The notes under the pieces were generated by a model. The model made no database searches. It worked only from the letters and a program-made list of their open reading frames with translations, and was not told the DNA's origin. A stretch of DNA of 64,000 nucleotides from Tilletiaria anomala UBC 951 (lineage: Eukaryota > Basidiomycota > Exobasidiomycetes > Georgefischeriales > Tilletiariaceae), in contig NW_013547007.1 of NCBI RefSeq assembly GCF_000711695.1, positions 1 through 64,000 of the forward strand. Direction: 5' to 3'. A program made the translations under genes and the position numbers. Shown here piece after piece: positions 12,701-23,655 of this stretch; within the stretch, counting starts at the first letter, position 1; the number at the start of each line of letters is the position of its first letter.

Positions 12701-13510
12701 AACCATAACAACAACAACAACAACAATGGCAATAGCTTCATCACGGACAACACGGGGCCGAGGAACGATTCAGAGCAACAACTCGCAGTGACGCTGCCCA
12801 GAAGCACCTGGGAGCTGCAGAATTCCATGGAGAATGCCAGTCGCGTGCAGGACAGTATTATGCAGCTCGTTGACTCGCTCAGAAATACGGACCCAGTGTC
12901 TGCCGCTACCATCACGGTCCACCAGGCCGCCATCGCCAATGGCATTCAATCACTGGGCCAGGCTGATGGCAATGGTGGCAGCAAATGGTCTAGCTTGCCC
13001 TCTGATGCGAATGGGCAGAGCGCAGAAACCCGTTTCTTAGCACCGTCGCCGTCTCCTAGTGATGGAGATATGGAGTTCCTCTCGCAGTTTCTCAACACCA
13101 ACAACGACATTGCGTCTGGGGCCAGCTCTGTCGAGCAAGGGGATCCTGCTGGAGCCGATCCTAGTGCGCCATCTCCGTTTACGTTCAGCCCGCACTCTTC
13201 CAATGCATTCTTGGATGATGGCTTCTTGGGCGGCTCCGCGGCAGGAGTGCCGAACGGCCATCCCCACAGCCAAATCGATCCTTTCGAGCAGGATTCCGGC
13301 TCCGAAGGCCGGATCAAGTCACTCTCTCCCGAGCCCTCCAAAGGATCGACTTCAAACATAGGCACTGCCCACCTTCCAAGTGAACTGGACACCAATGTTG
13401 CTGCTGCCGCCGGACCATCGAAGCACAACTCACCTCGTCAGAAACGCAAAGCTGATCTGAATGGAGACGCTTCAGTGGGCTCTCCTGCGGCAAAAGCGAT
13501 ACGCATGTGA
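9727..13510 (+). CDS. hsf1: Heat shock transcription factor HSF1
   Basis: Two exons, 9727-10595 and 10687-13510, join within one serine codon to give 1230 residues. The intron lies inside the DNA-binding domain, between AFLNKLK and SMVDDPSTDDY. The domain (about 281-425) has YICWSPSGKTFFVPNQ, the recognition helix FTSFVRQLNMYGFHKV and, after an insert, ELWEFMNENFQRDRPDLLQY. A coiled coil with heptad hydrophobics (LWNTLQSIQRAQSDITRDL to MNKIVKFLGSVFG) would trimerise it. A short conserved-looking patch RPRRCGLMIEGPQ follows. The rest is low complexity: a Ser/Thr/Ala-rich N-terminal 280 residues, Gln- and Asn-rich central tracts and an acidic Ser/Pro-rich C-terminus, likely activation regions. 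HSF binds inverted GAA repeats and drives chaperone genes. Unusual is the roughly 46-residue insert in the DNA-binding domain wing (about 357-402). The start is the first ATG of the open frame. Confidence 0.95.
10450..10492 (+). repeat. Hexanucleotide microsatellite (TCTACA)n in HSF1
   Basis: Several perfect tandem copies of TCTACA lie inside HSF1 exon 1 and encode alternating Ser-Thr just upstream of the DNA-binding domain. Flanking bases are imperfect copies. The unit keeps frame, so copy-number change would lengthen or shorten the protein without a frameshift. Confidence 0.9.
12706..12727 (+). repeat. AAC trinucleotide run coding poly-Asn in HSF1
   Basis: A near-perfect AAC run encodes an asparagine tract (about nine Asn) in the central low-complexity region of HSF1. 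It is in frame and likely length-variable. Confidence 0.85.
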
Positions 13511-13821
13511 AAGACGAGGACCCACCGTCCATTTCCCCACTCATACCGTTTAAAAAGGCATTGCAGCCCCAAGTTCTTCCAAGAAGCCGCGCATACATGA
13601 TGTTTTCACCCTCGTGGACGCTCGAACGCTCGCCTGCGCCATGCAGGCGAGGTCCAAATCGTCAAGGCTGCCCATGCACAAATATGGATAGCCATGGCAA
13701 AGTAGACAACTGTCTCGAACAATGTTGTAGCCTATGTTTTCATCCCCCTGCAAGCGAATTACAAATTGCAAAAGTTTGCACGTGTACACTGATGCACTTT
13801 CTTTTGGGCTCTGCATTATGC
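13511..13821. other. Convergent 3' interval between HSF1 and SYF1
   Basis: 311 bp between two convergent stop codons. No coding signal seen. It should hold the 3' ends of both transcripts; no unambiguous polyadenylation signal was identified. Confidence 0.35.
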
Positions 13822-16800
13822 CTACAGGATGTCGTCGTCATCATCTCCTCCTCCGATCTCCTCTTCGTTGAATGTCTTGCCGTTGACAGCGGCCCCATCT
13901 GCAGATAGCTGCGGTAAACCTGTCTTCTGCGCAGCGACGAAGCCTGCGGGCGCTGCCTTGGTCCGGGCGGCATTGGCCTCGGCCTGTGCCATTGGATCGG
14001 CAACCGCGTCAACGACACTGCTGTTTGCGAGCGCAGCGGTAGCTGTACCTTGCTGCGCCTTTTGGGCGGCAGAGAGGGCGGATGCAGCGATGTAAGAAAC
14101 ATCGGTGTTGAACTGCGCTTGAACCGAGCGTTTGATACGCACTGCAAGGGCAACGCGGACGTCAGCTTCGATACAAGGAGCAATAAGAGATCCCACAAGA
14201 ACGTACGCATCTCTCTGAAGGTGTCTTCGGAACCGGTTTCGATTTCGAATGCATTCCACTCCTTCCAGAAAGCGGTCTGCGTCCGCGGGTCGCAGAATTG
14301 ACTCGCGTGCGCGTAGATGGCCCTTGCCCTGTCAATCTCGCCAAGCTTGCGCTCCAGAGCTGCAAAGCGCAAGCACATCTCGGCTGTCTGCCTGTCCGGC
14401 AGCGCTTCGAGAGCCTGCTCGTAGATGGGCCGCGTGGCCGCAAGACCAAAGTTGGCCGCGACCTTGGCGATGTAGAAAGTGTACATCTGCGCGAGGAAAA
14501 TGCATATCAGTAAAGGTAAAGTAAATGGGATCTTTCACACAGAGCACTTACTTCAAACCGATCCTCTGGCGGTACCACCTGGATCGCCCTTTCGTAAACT
14601 TTCATCGCGCGCCGCGCCAGACCGTGCTCCTCCTCCATCGCGCCATACATAAGTAGAAGGGGCTTGCAGTACTTTGACGGACACTTCTCGAGTGCTTGCT
14701 CGAACAGATCGCGCGCTCGCTCGATTTTGGCCCCGCCCTGACAAAAGCAGGAGGGGGAGCAAAGAAAGCGAGGAAAGCGTGTGTAAGTCAGCGCGGCTCA
14801 TCGCGGAGGATGAAAGGCTAGCCGAACCACTTACATATCGTTTCACAAACTTGCCTAGGTAGACGTTCCATAATTCGAAAGCGACAGGATAGGGGAAGGC
14901 TTCGACACCGCGTTCGTAGACTTTGAACGCCTCCTCGAAATACTTGTGCTCTTCCAAGAAAGCAGCATAGTTGACGATGATCTGAGCATTGGCAATCTTG
15001 AGCTCTAGAACGCGGTCGTAGACCGCTTTGGCAGACTCGACCGATCCCAGCGACTCTTCGAGATCGATATAGAACGACCATAGCTTGAGACTCTTGAACA
15101 GACGCGTCTGCACGGATAGGCTATCGTCATGGTAGCTGATGTGCTTAACGTTGCCCCGTGGCGGCTGAGTAGCCCGTGCCAGTAGCCGCAGCGCGGTATC
15201 GTAGTTTGACTGGCGCACCTCCATCTCTGCGTACTCACACCAGATCTCCGCTAGCTCATCGACCCTCCGAAAGGGGATTGTGACTGCCTTCTCGAAAATC
15301 TGCCGAGCACTGTCGAGGTCAGGCTCGGTCTCACCATCCGGGTTGCTCCCGCCTTGCTCGTAGAACTTGGCAAAATTGAGGAAGAGTTGGTGATGATTTG
15401 CAGTCGTCTTGCGCGGGTTGATCGTCTCGATCGCTTTTTGGTAAGTTGCAATGACCTTCTCATCATCGTCTCCGAAGAGTAAGACGCGCTTCTCCCACTC
15501 TTGCACATCATCCGGATTGCGCCGCAGCAAGACATCGTTGACCAAGAATGGCCGCCGTTCCATCAGCTCCTCGAATTCCCTCATTCGGTCGTCCACCTCC
15601 TTTTCTTTGTCCTCCTTGCTGACACCTTCTTCATCCACAGACTCGCCCGCTTCTTCCATGGCTGCGAGTTCTTCCATTAGGTAACTCAGCACGCCTTCGC
15701 TCGTCTCGGCGTATGCGTCAAAGATTTGCGTAAAATCACGGACAGTGGCGACGGACTTCATGCCCTGTTCGAATGTCTTGCGTGCCAGCTCGAATTCAGA
15801 GCGTTTGATGTAGTAGGTTGCAAGTCCTGTCCATAGGCGTCCTGCCTGATCCGGGTACTTGGCCAGCCCCTCCCACTGGACGAGGATCGAGACTGGTAGC
15901 TTTCGGTCATTCAATGCATCTGTTTCCCAGGACGGTTGCGCTGAACTGTTGCTAATCGCCGATGAGGGCTGAAGTTGAACAGCGTTCCTGCCAGTCGTAG
16001 CAGCGCCAGCTTTGCCTTTCCTCGCTTGCACCGGCACAAGCATTCCATTGGACTGCGCATTTTCGCCATTTTGTGTGGCACCACCCTTTCCACTGCCCTG
16101 CGTTGGATCCATCACCTCGATGAAGAGACTCGGCAGGCCTCTGTTCCGCCTCTCCTCGTCCTCTTCCTGAGGGTCCATTCCGACGTCTTCCGGATACTTT
16201 TCCGCTAGCTCTAGCCATTCGATGAGAAGTTGGTATGGTGACTTTGCGTCCGGTGAAGTGTAGGTTCCACTGGCTGCAGACATTGCAAGCGAAAGCAGTA
16301 GCTTTGCGGCTTCCAGCGCGCGAGGATCTGGCTGCGCTTCCTCCTCGCCATCGTCATCCTCGTCGTCCTCCATCCTTTCATTGAACCTTGGCGCCTTGCG
16401 TTTCCTTTCTTCGAGGATGATGCGCACGTAGCGCTCTGTCAAGCTCGGGTCCACCCGGAGATACCGCCGCCAGATGCGGAGACACGTCTCGCCGCCCTTT
16501 TTCTCGGCCCATTTAAGGTAGACTTTCCATATTCGTAGATGCAGCGAGCCCGGCAGTGTTCGCAGCGCCCTATCGAAGGTCCGTCTTGCATGAGTGAAGG
16601 AGAGTGTGCTGGGACAATATGGGTGGAGGAAGATCGAAAGGTAGAGGAGCCATAAGCGTGGCATGCGGGGGAGGATGGCAAGACTGCGCTCAAAGGCAGC
16701 TGCGAGGCTGTGCCATTCTTCGACGCCTATGACGCCGTCGAGTGCGCTGTCCAAATCCCAGGATGCATCGCTGTACTCCTCTCCTCTCGCAGTGTCGTCT

Positions 16801-17399
16801 TCCTCGATCAGTTTGGGCCCTACGTCGAGATTTTCCCGACCTGCTTTGACTTGTCGGCGCAGAGCATCATGATGCCCGAACTTGTGTCGCCGCCCGAGGA
16901 CGAAGCGAGAGCGTAAGGCGAGGTAATTTCGCCTCAGGCTGTAGTTGTACGGGAACTGAGCTATCGCTCGCTCATATATGCTTGTCAGCCGGCGCAAGGC
17001 GAGACGCTGGCCTTCATTCGCAAGAAAGCCAAGCTTCTTCGACACGCCTGCGTCTCCGAATTGAACGTCTGCAGGCGGGAGCGGCGCATGCGCTGAGAGA
17101 TCCGAGTCGGAGAGATTGTTCGTGACTAGTATATGATCCATGTATGAGCGCCACGAGCGGATGTTGTCGATGTTGAGCAAAAGCGATTGCTCGAAGGAGA
17201 CATCTTCGGATGGGATGAGCGTCGCGTCGGATGCCGGCGACGGAATTGGCCACGTGAGCGGGAAGAGCGAGGTGAGCCGCGAGAGCTGATCTTTGATTAA
17301 AGAGGACGAGGCCTCGGCATTGGAGCCGGTCTGAACATGAGCAGGGGAAGCTGAGACTTGCATGGGCGCCTTGCCTTTGACATTCTTTTCGGGAGCCAT
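13822..17399 (-). CDS. syf1: Pre-mRNA splicing factor SYF1 (XAB2), HAT-repeat protein
   Basis: Four exons, 17399-14835, 14737-14552, 14486-14207 and 14141-13822, give 1116 residues with phases matching at every junction. After a short disordered leader, many half-a-TPR repeats run nearly the full length (SWRSYMDHILVTN, IYERAIAQFPYNYSLRRNYL, RLWLLYLSIFLHP, FELWNVYLGKFVKRY, GLARRAMKVYERAI, FWKEWNAFEIETGSEDTF). The segment LRIKRSVQAQFNTDVSYIAA across the last intron is strongly conserved in SYF1. An acidic tail (GGGDDDDDIL) ends the protein. SYF1 is the scaffold of the NineTeen/Prp19-related complex in the active spliceosome. Two acidic or low-complexity inserts (about residues 345-360 and 445-500) sit between repeats. 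The ATG at 17399 is the first true ATG; upstream codons in the same frame lack one. Confidence 0.95.
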
Positions 17400-18478
17400 G
17401 ATGGCGCCCAGTGCCGTACGCGGCTCCTCCAAGAAGGGCGATAGAACTACGCCAAGCTCGAGAAAGCTGCTCCTGCCCAAAGTCGCTCCGAAGAGGCCTT
17501 GCTGACCAGCTTGCTATGACGAGCGGTCAACGAATTTGTCTCTCGGGCACATCTAAGGGGCATGGGTGTCCATGCACATGGTGCGAGTGCGAGGTGAGAA
17601 GTCGAGTTTCTTCGAGCGGGTCGAGATAGTTGGTCGGCACGTACAAGCAGTAGTGGTCACGTGACAATTGCCAATATCCTTGGATCCATTCTTCATACAT
17701 GTGCGACGATAGATTTGCAGTATAACGAACATGCTCGCCAACCCATTGAATAGACGGCCCCTGCTGCTGGCAACCCTCGAGACACAACGTTCATATGACA
17801 TTGATCTCTGCTGCGAGAATCGGAAATGCCTACGTTGACCGGTGACCCGGGGCAACTTGCTTGCGGTATGGCTGCGCTTCAAAGGGGACTTATCTCTTGG
17901 AAAATGCTGACTTTGTTCAGTCGTTCGCTCCTTCGCCAACATGTGGACGAGCCGCGCGGTGCGACGAGCTGTTGGATCCAAGTCACCTATTCCACAATGG
18001 CAGCCCTAGAGCGTAGGCCATGCGAAAGACGGACGGGCTACGTGGGTCTTTCCGGCAGGGACAACGATGGTCTCAGCCGCTGGGATTGAGAAGATGAGGC
18101 GATGGACGGCAGTCATTCTCACTCATCAGCCGTGTGGCCCTGCTGCGTGCTTCAACTTATATTATCAAGCGATAGGCACAGGGAGGATGGGAATGCAGAC
18201 GTACTCCAAGTAATGGCAGCATCCATGGTTGGCAGGAGAGTAGAAATGGCACAGGCTGTTGTTGAACTCTCTATATGATCAGAAGTACGCGGCGCCTGTG
18301 CTCCACCACATTTTTGACGTCATTATCATGCCTTCCTTGGCGAGGCGAGACGGCACAGGACGGTCGTGAGCATATTTGTTGATGCTTTCCTCAGAGAGGG
18401 GATCACGCATACATGTGAATGGGAAACAGTACTGAGCCGCAAGAAAAGATGTAGTATCAAATCTCGTGACCAAGCCCA
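17400..18478. promoter_or_regulatory. SYF1 upstream region
   Basis: About 1.08 kb with no supported gene. Several short frames exist but none shows a domain or plausible splicing. It should contain the SYF1 promoter on the left and the 3' end of the DUF423 gene on the right. A perfect palindrome with an E-box core lies at 17656-17665. Confidence 0.35.
17656..17665. promoter_or_regulatory. Palindromic E-box GTCACGTGAC
   Basis: A perfect 10-bp palindrome centred on CACGTG, about 257 bp upstream of the SYF1 start codon. This matches the core bound by fungal bHLH factors of the Cbf1/Pho4 type. Binding is inferred from the core only; such sites also occur by chance. Confidence 0.35.
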
Positions 18479-18960
18479 TCAAAAGAGGCGTCCAGTTGGC
18501 TTCTTTGCGAGAGCGAGTGCGGCCCAACCGACGATGAGCGACAGTCCACCGAGCGGGGTGGCTGGACCGAGCACCTTGCGAATGGCGTTGCCTTCCTTGG
18601 TCAAGCAGAGGCCATAGATGCTACCACTGAACAGCGCGATGCCCGCAATCCACGCATTGCCAGCGAATCTGTGATGCGGCGAGGTCCCGCTCAGGCAGGA
18701 CGGGGACGAGGCGAGGGAGAGCAGGGCGACAGAGTGGACGAGCTGGTACAGGACTGCCTTGTCCCATGATGCGAGCTCTGCCGGGTGGAGAACGCGTTTC
18801 AGGGCCACTTCCCTGCAGACAACAAGAAGCCTCCTCGGGCTTTCCGGTGCTCACGATAAGGAGTCAAGCGGCCACGGAGTGCATGGGCACCAAAGGCGCC
18901 TGCAATAACGCTGGTGGCACCAGAGACGCAGGCGATGGCATGCAGGTGTTGAGAAAGCAT
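18479..18960 (-). CDS. DUF423 family (TMEM256/YgdD-like) small membrane protein
   Basis: Two exons, 18960-18855 and 18807-18479, give 144 residues. Exon 1 carries the family signature SVIAGAFGAHALRGRL; exon 2 continues with LKRVLHP, VLYQLVHSVALLSLA, GIALFSGSIYGLCL and GPATPLGGLSLIVGWAALAL. About four hydrophobic segments span the protein, as in bacterial YgdD and animal TMEM256. The biochemical role of the family is not established; members are small integral membrane proteins. Of the nearby acceptors only the one ending AAG just before 18807 keeps frame; the better-looking CAG five bases earlier would shift it. The resulting 47-nt intron is among the shortest in the window. Confidence 0.85.
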
Positions 18961-19347
18961 ACTCGATGTGTGTTGCTCTGCTCTGATCAGATGCCTCAGT
19001 ACCGACCAGCAGCAATGCTGTATCAGTCAGTCCATGCGTTGCTGATCAAATGGGCTCCTGGTGAGGGCAATGCAAAGTGTTGACTTGGGGTAAAGGCGGA
19101 ACGAGTCAACATGAGCAACACATGCGAGGGTCGGCGTGCCTCGGAAGAGAGTCAAGGGTGTGTGTGTGTGAGCGCTTCTGCGCTGGTCACTCGCTGTGCT
19201 GCCTGCTGGTTTCTTCTCTCATCAACCTCATCCCTCCACCCCTCACCTCTCTTTGTAGTTCCATTCTACATCGGCTCACCTACGCACCCAGCCCCATCAA
19301 CTCGTCCCAACATCACGCCACCTGATACAGAGGGAGCAGAAGTCAAG
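18961..19347. promoter_or_regulatory. Divergent promoter between the DUF423 gene and ATP15
   Basis: 387 bp between two divergent start codons. The ATP15-proximal 150 bp is strongly CT-rich with runs of CCCC and CACC, similar to the leader upstream of the Ca2+-ATPase gene at 54.6-54.8 kb. No TATA box seen. Confidence 0.45.
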
Positions 19348-19762
19348 ATGGCAGCACAGCAAGCAGCTTGGAGGCAGTTCTTCACGTGAGTATCGCCTCG
19401 ACGGGGGGCCGGATCGATGGAGAGTCGGTTACTCGGGTGTAGGGCCAGGGCGAGGACGAGGGTGTCGACGTCAACAGCCCTTTGATCTGCATGAATGTTG
19501 GAGGAGCCAGAGCTATGTATACTGACTCTGTCTGTCTCGACATGCCCATTGCCTCCATCTTTATCCCGATTCCCCACTGGGCTTTGGAAAAAACGACAGC
19601 TACAACAAGTATGCGTCAATCTGCGCGCGGGCGACCCGTCAGGGGCTCAAAGAGCAGGAGCGCGTCAAGGCTGACCGCCGAGGAGAGATGTCGCTGAGGT
19701 ACCAAGAGTGGAAGGAGGGTAAGGCGAGCGATGCGGTGAGTAGCCTTGGGCTGCAGGGCTAG
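19348..19762 (+). CDS. atp15: Mitochondrial ATP synthase subunit epsilon
   Basis: Exon 1 (19348-19385) codes for a 12-residue leader ending AWRQFF. Exon 2 (19600-19762) joins in phase 2 to give TYNKYASICARATRQGLKEQ, then VKADRRGE and YQEWKEGK, about 66 residues. This matches the short mitochondrial F1 epsilon subunit (AWR..TYn.Y...R..LK), usually 60-75 residues. It sits at the foot of the F1 central stalk with gamma and delta. The 214-nt intron is large relative to the gene. The 3' end is uncertain: exon 2 can run to a TAG at 19760-19762, or splice at GTGAGT (from 19736) and end a few residues earlier. The core is unaffected. Confidence 0.88.
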
Positions 19763-20288
19763 GGAGCGCGGTTCGTATGCTCGAGGTTAAGGCGGCAGTG
19801 AGCAAGGGAGCTGCTCTCTGTACGTAGCCTTCGTCCTGGAGCTGCATCACGTCCAGCTCTCGGACGCCATGGCCGCTGGTGGAGGAAGCAAAGCGCATCC
19901 AGAAGACAGACATGTCAATTCGGTCGTTGGACTTGTAAAAGCCGAAAGGCACTTGCAACCAACGCGAGAACAGGACGAATCTGCCCCCTCAGAGGAACAG
20001 CCCAGATCTGACCCGGATTTCTTCTTCCGTCCCATAGAAAGAGGTTGCCAAGGCTGTCACTCCGGCCACCTCTGCTTGAACATCCTTTCGGAGAATTGCA
20101 TTCTTCCGTCCTGTGCAACCATGAAGCTCAACACCGGGCCTGATGCGCGGGTCAGTGTCGCACACCTACTAAGGCGTTAGACAAGAAGGCAAATCGATAT
20201 ACAATTGTTCTGCTACCTGCAACTCGCGTGTCAGGCGATGAGTATGGGGCTCGTTGTGATCTGATCCGATCTGAGTTTATGCTACATT
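19763..20288. other. Convergent 3' interval between ATP15 and DUS3
   Basis: 526 bp with no supported gene. Short open frames on both strands match no family. It should hold the two 3' untranslated regions. Confidence 0.35.
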
Positions 20289-23239
20289 TCAGCCCTGATT
20301 CTCGGCAGCATCGCTGTACGAATTGGACTTGTGTTTCGCTGTTAGTTGAGAGAGGGATCAAGACGAAGGAATCGTCAGTCGCACTGGAACGGACAGCAGG
20401 AAATTGAGACGCTCGGAAGCTTGGGACTCACGAATGAAATTCCAGTCTGCAGGCGCCTTGCCGAGGAACATCTCGGAGATCTTGACCCAGTCGTTCGAGT
20501 TGCCACTTGCCAGCAGCGTCTCGAGCTCATCGCGGCCTTTGAAGATGGGTGGGCGGTCGTTAATGCGCGGCGGCACGTATTCGAGCAGGCCATGCGGGAC
20601 GTAGCGGTGCCAGAAGCTGATGGCCTCGCACAGGAAGCGCCGGGTCAGGTTGACGCCCTGCGTATCGCTGCCCCAGTGCGAGAGGCCGTACGAGGCGTAG
20701 CGCCGCACCATATCGAGGCGCTCGCGGCTGCTGATGTCCCACGAGCGCCGCTCTTTAATCTCGGTGAAGAGCCATGGTTTGATCAGCGCGCCGCGCGCCA
20801 GCATCTCGCCGTCCACGCCGGTATGCTCCAAATTGGCATAATAGTCCTCCCACGAGTACACATCGCCATTGCCATAGATCGGGATCGGGACCATCTCCTC
20901 CTTGTCAGCCGTGCGAGCGCTCTCGTTGTGCTCGCGCACGGCCTCGCGCAACGTGGAAGCACACTCGCGCACGTAGGACCAGTCCGCAAGATTCTTGTAG
21001 CGCTGCTGCCGGCTACGCCCGTGAAGCGTCGCAGCGCCGACAGCAAACTCCGTCTGAACGCGCGCGAACAGCTTGTGCGCCGTGTTCACCTTGCTGCTCG
21101 TCCCCGTGCGCATCTTGATCGTCACGGGAATCTCGCCGAGCACGGCGGACATGCCACGCAGGATCTTGCCCAGCTTGTTCGGATGGTCCATCAGCGCTGA
21201 GCCCCCACCCCGGTTGAACACCATGTCGATCGGGCAGCCACAGTTGAGGTCGACAAAGTCCAGCGCATCACCGCACTCATTGTACAGCGCCTCGGCGACG
21301 GGCACCAGTAGGTCCGGTCGACTGCCGCACAGCTGCGTGCCAAAGATCCTCTCCCCTTCCCACCTGCGCACAAGACTCCATTCGCTGCTGTTACCTTGTA
21401 GGTAAGACTCGGCCAAGCCCATCTCGCCGCAGTGGATATCGGAGCCAAATGTCGAGCATAGCTTTCGGAAAGGAAGATTGCCGGTCGTCGTGAGCGGTGC
21501 GAGGTAAAGCTCGCCTTTCCACCTCAGCCGCCGCTTCTCGGAAGGGCGAATGCGCGCAGTGTCGATCGAACTAAGATCGAAAATGAGACCGTCGCCTGAG
21601 GACGTCTGCGCCCCTGCCTCTGCCTCTGCCTTAGCCTCAGCTGCTTGCGTTTGAGGAACTTGAGCCGTCTGCGCCCGCATTTCGTTTTCCAAATCGTCCA
21701 AGTCGACCTCTTCTACACGTGCACTGCTATCGCCTTTTCTCTTTCGCCCAGCATGCTGCTGCTGCCTCTGCTCTTTTCCAGCCTGCCTTTGCTGTACGCG
21801 CCGGTCTTCTTTCACACGATGGTCCTCGACTTCTTCTGGGCTCAGAGTGATTGGTCGCTGGGGAAGGGCGAGCTGCGTGTTTTCTGTTTCAAGGCGTGCG
21901 AGGACCGCGTTGGTGCGAGGGAGGAGGTACTAGAAAGGTGCAAAGCAAAGCGCACGGAGGACCAGAGGTGAGTCCCTGAAGGACGTCATTGAATGATGTT
22001 AAGATTGATTGGTACTCACTTCTCTCTTCCTCAGCGCCTTCAATTTTTCTTGCCCCACCCAGTTGTACTCGCCAAGCCAAAATGTACTCTTCCCTTGCTC
22101 CTCATTCTCCTCACGGAACACGAATCCCTTCTTTCTGAGAAGCTGTACATCCTTGACAACGGATCTGGTCTCTTCTTGTATCTGAATGGAAGACTCTTCC
22201 GCCGTTCCACCACTCTTTTCGTCAAGAACTTTGACGTGCGCGCCCAAGAAGCGACAGCGCCAGCCTGCCGGACAATGATCACCTAGCTGGTGGAAAGCAG
22301 TGCAGTACGTTCTTCCATCCAGCAGCAAAGATCGCTTGCAATCCGCGGTGGTATCTGCGCTGTCATTATTTTCCAGTTCAGTCTCCGATACGAGATCGGG
22401 TACGTTGTTCCACTTGCAGAAGGGCGCCTGGGTCGAGTAATGACTGTCAAGATAATGCTGGGCATCGCTGGAAAGGCCATCAACCGTCGACTTTCCGGGG
22501 ACACTCAGCAACCCGAGCTTCGAGAATCTGACTTTTTCATCGACATCTTCGAGGACTGGAGGGGGAGGGGGAGCAGGGAAGGAAATATCCTGCTTCTTGA
22601 CCTTGAGATACCGTTCAACATCATGCTCATAAAAGCACTTGCCTTTTGGCGGCGGACCACCAAACTTGCAAGGCTGGGGCTTCATGATGGAGTCGCACAG
22701 GCCAGCGGAAATGTCGTCACCAATTTTTCCAAATTTGCGATTCTTGTTCTGTCCGCGCTGACCTGATTTTCCCCCACATGTCCCGACTCCTTCAGATGTA
22801 GCGGCAGCTTTCGCGGCAGCGACTTGTGCAGCATGTTCTTCCCTCTTTGCGCGCCTGCGCGCACTGCCTTTCAGCTTAGGACGTTTCGCACCGGGTTGGT
22901 CCATGGCCATCGATGCCTCCGCTAGATCATCGTCAACGTCATCTTGCACTGCACCTTTCTCCTCCTGCCGCTGCTCATCGGCGGCGGCTGCGTGTGACTT
23001 TTCTCGTTCGTGTGTGACCGTCGCGGAAGAACTGGCGGCACGAGCATCGCCGCCACGACTTCCATGAGCTCTGACCACAAATCTGCGACCCAAAGAATCA
23101 TCCAGCCGAAGTATCGTTAGTCCGCATTACCCGGTAGTGCTATACCGAGATAGACTTACTCTGGCTTGATGGGTGCAATACCTGGGGTGTAAGGCCCTGA
23201 GGGCGTCACCACGCCATCAGAAATGCGGACCTGAGCCAT
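20289..23239 (-). CDS. dus3: tRNA-dihydrouridine(47) synthase DUS3
   Basis: Four exons, 23239-23160, 23082-22020, 21929-20432 and 20338-20289, give 896 residues with all phases consistent. The N-terminal third is basic and disordered, then two zinc-finger-like Cys clusters appear: one around [21 protein letters not shown] and one at [20 protein letters not shown]. The catalytic barrel begins at [20 protein letters not shown] and includes [12 protein letters not shown], the active-site segment [52 protein letters not shown] and the short last exon PKHKSNSY. DUS3 is an FMN enzyme that reduces U47 in the variable loop of cytosolic tRNAs, and U in some mRNAs. The last intron falls between NFI and PKHK; recognising that conserved PKHK located the 50-nt last exon. 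MAQVRISDG is the only suitable start. Confidence 0.95.
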
Positions 23240-23655
23240 TTTTCCTTGCTCACGTAGGCTCGAATCGTCTCAAATCTTCCAGGCGGGCACTGCGGGTAGC
23301 TCATTCACTCCCACGAAACCAACAATGGTGACTAGGCTGATTGGCAGCAGCTTCTCCATCGTGACAATGCCTGGCAACCATGACTTTGGACTTTGACAGC
23401 GTCGTTGCCAAAAAAAAGGTGATATGCTTACGTAAGCAGAGCCATAGAGAGAATGGAGTAAAGGGGTGTGATAATTCTGGGACGAGAGTCATCGAGTCAC
23501 CACCTCGAACTCCAAACAAGTGGCTTTTCGATTGACGTTCGAGTTCTGACCATCTCGAAGATCGCATGGCCCAGTCAAGACACCTCTTCCGAGCATAGCA
23601 ACTGAAGGATCAAGTGGTGATACTGTTGGAGTGGTCCTTCAAAAGAGCAACAACC
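23240..23655. promoter_or_regulatory. Divergent promoter between DUS3 and methionyl-tRNA synthetase
   Basis: 416 bp between two divergent start codons of translation-related genes. It contains a perfect 12-bp palindrome at 23426-23437 and an A-run next to it. No TATA box was identified. Confidence 0.45.
23426..23437. promoter_or_regulatory. Perfect palindrome GCTTACGTAAGC, candidate bZIP site
   Basis: A 12-bp perfect inverted repeat with the core TTACGTAA, which is the consensus for fungal Yap/Pap1-type bZIP factors. It lies about midway between the DUS3 and MetRS start codons, so it could serve both. Function is inferred from the core only. Confidence 0.4.

Noticed and set aside
18808-18812. 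CAG acceptor for the DUF423 gene
   Set aside because: Gives a frameshift and stop; the AAG acceptor five bases further keeps the family sequence.
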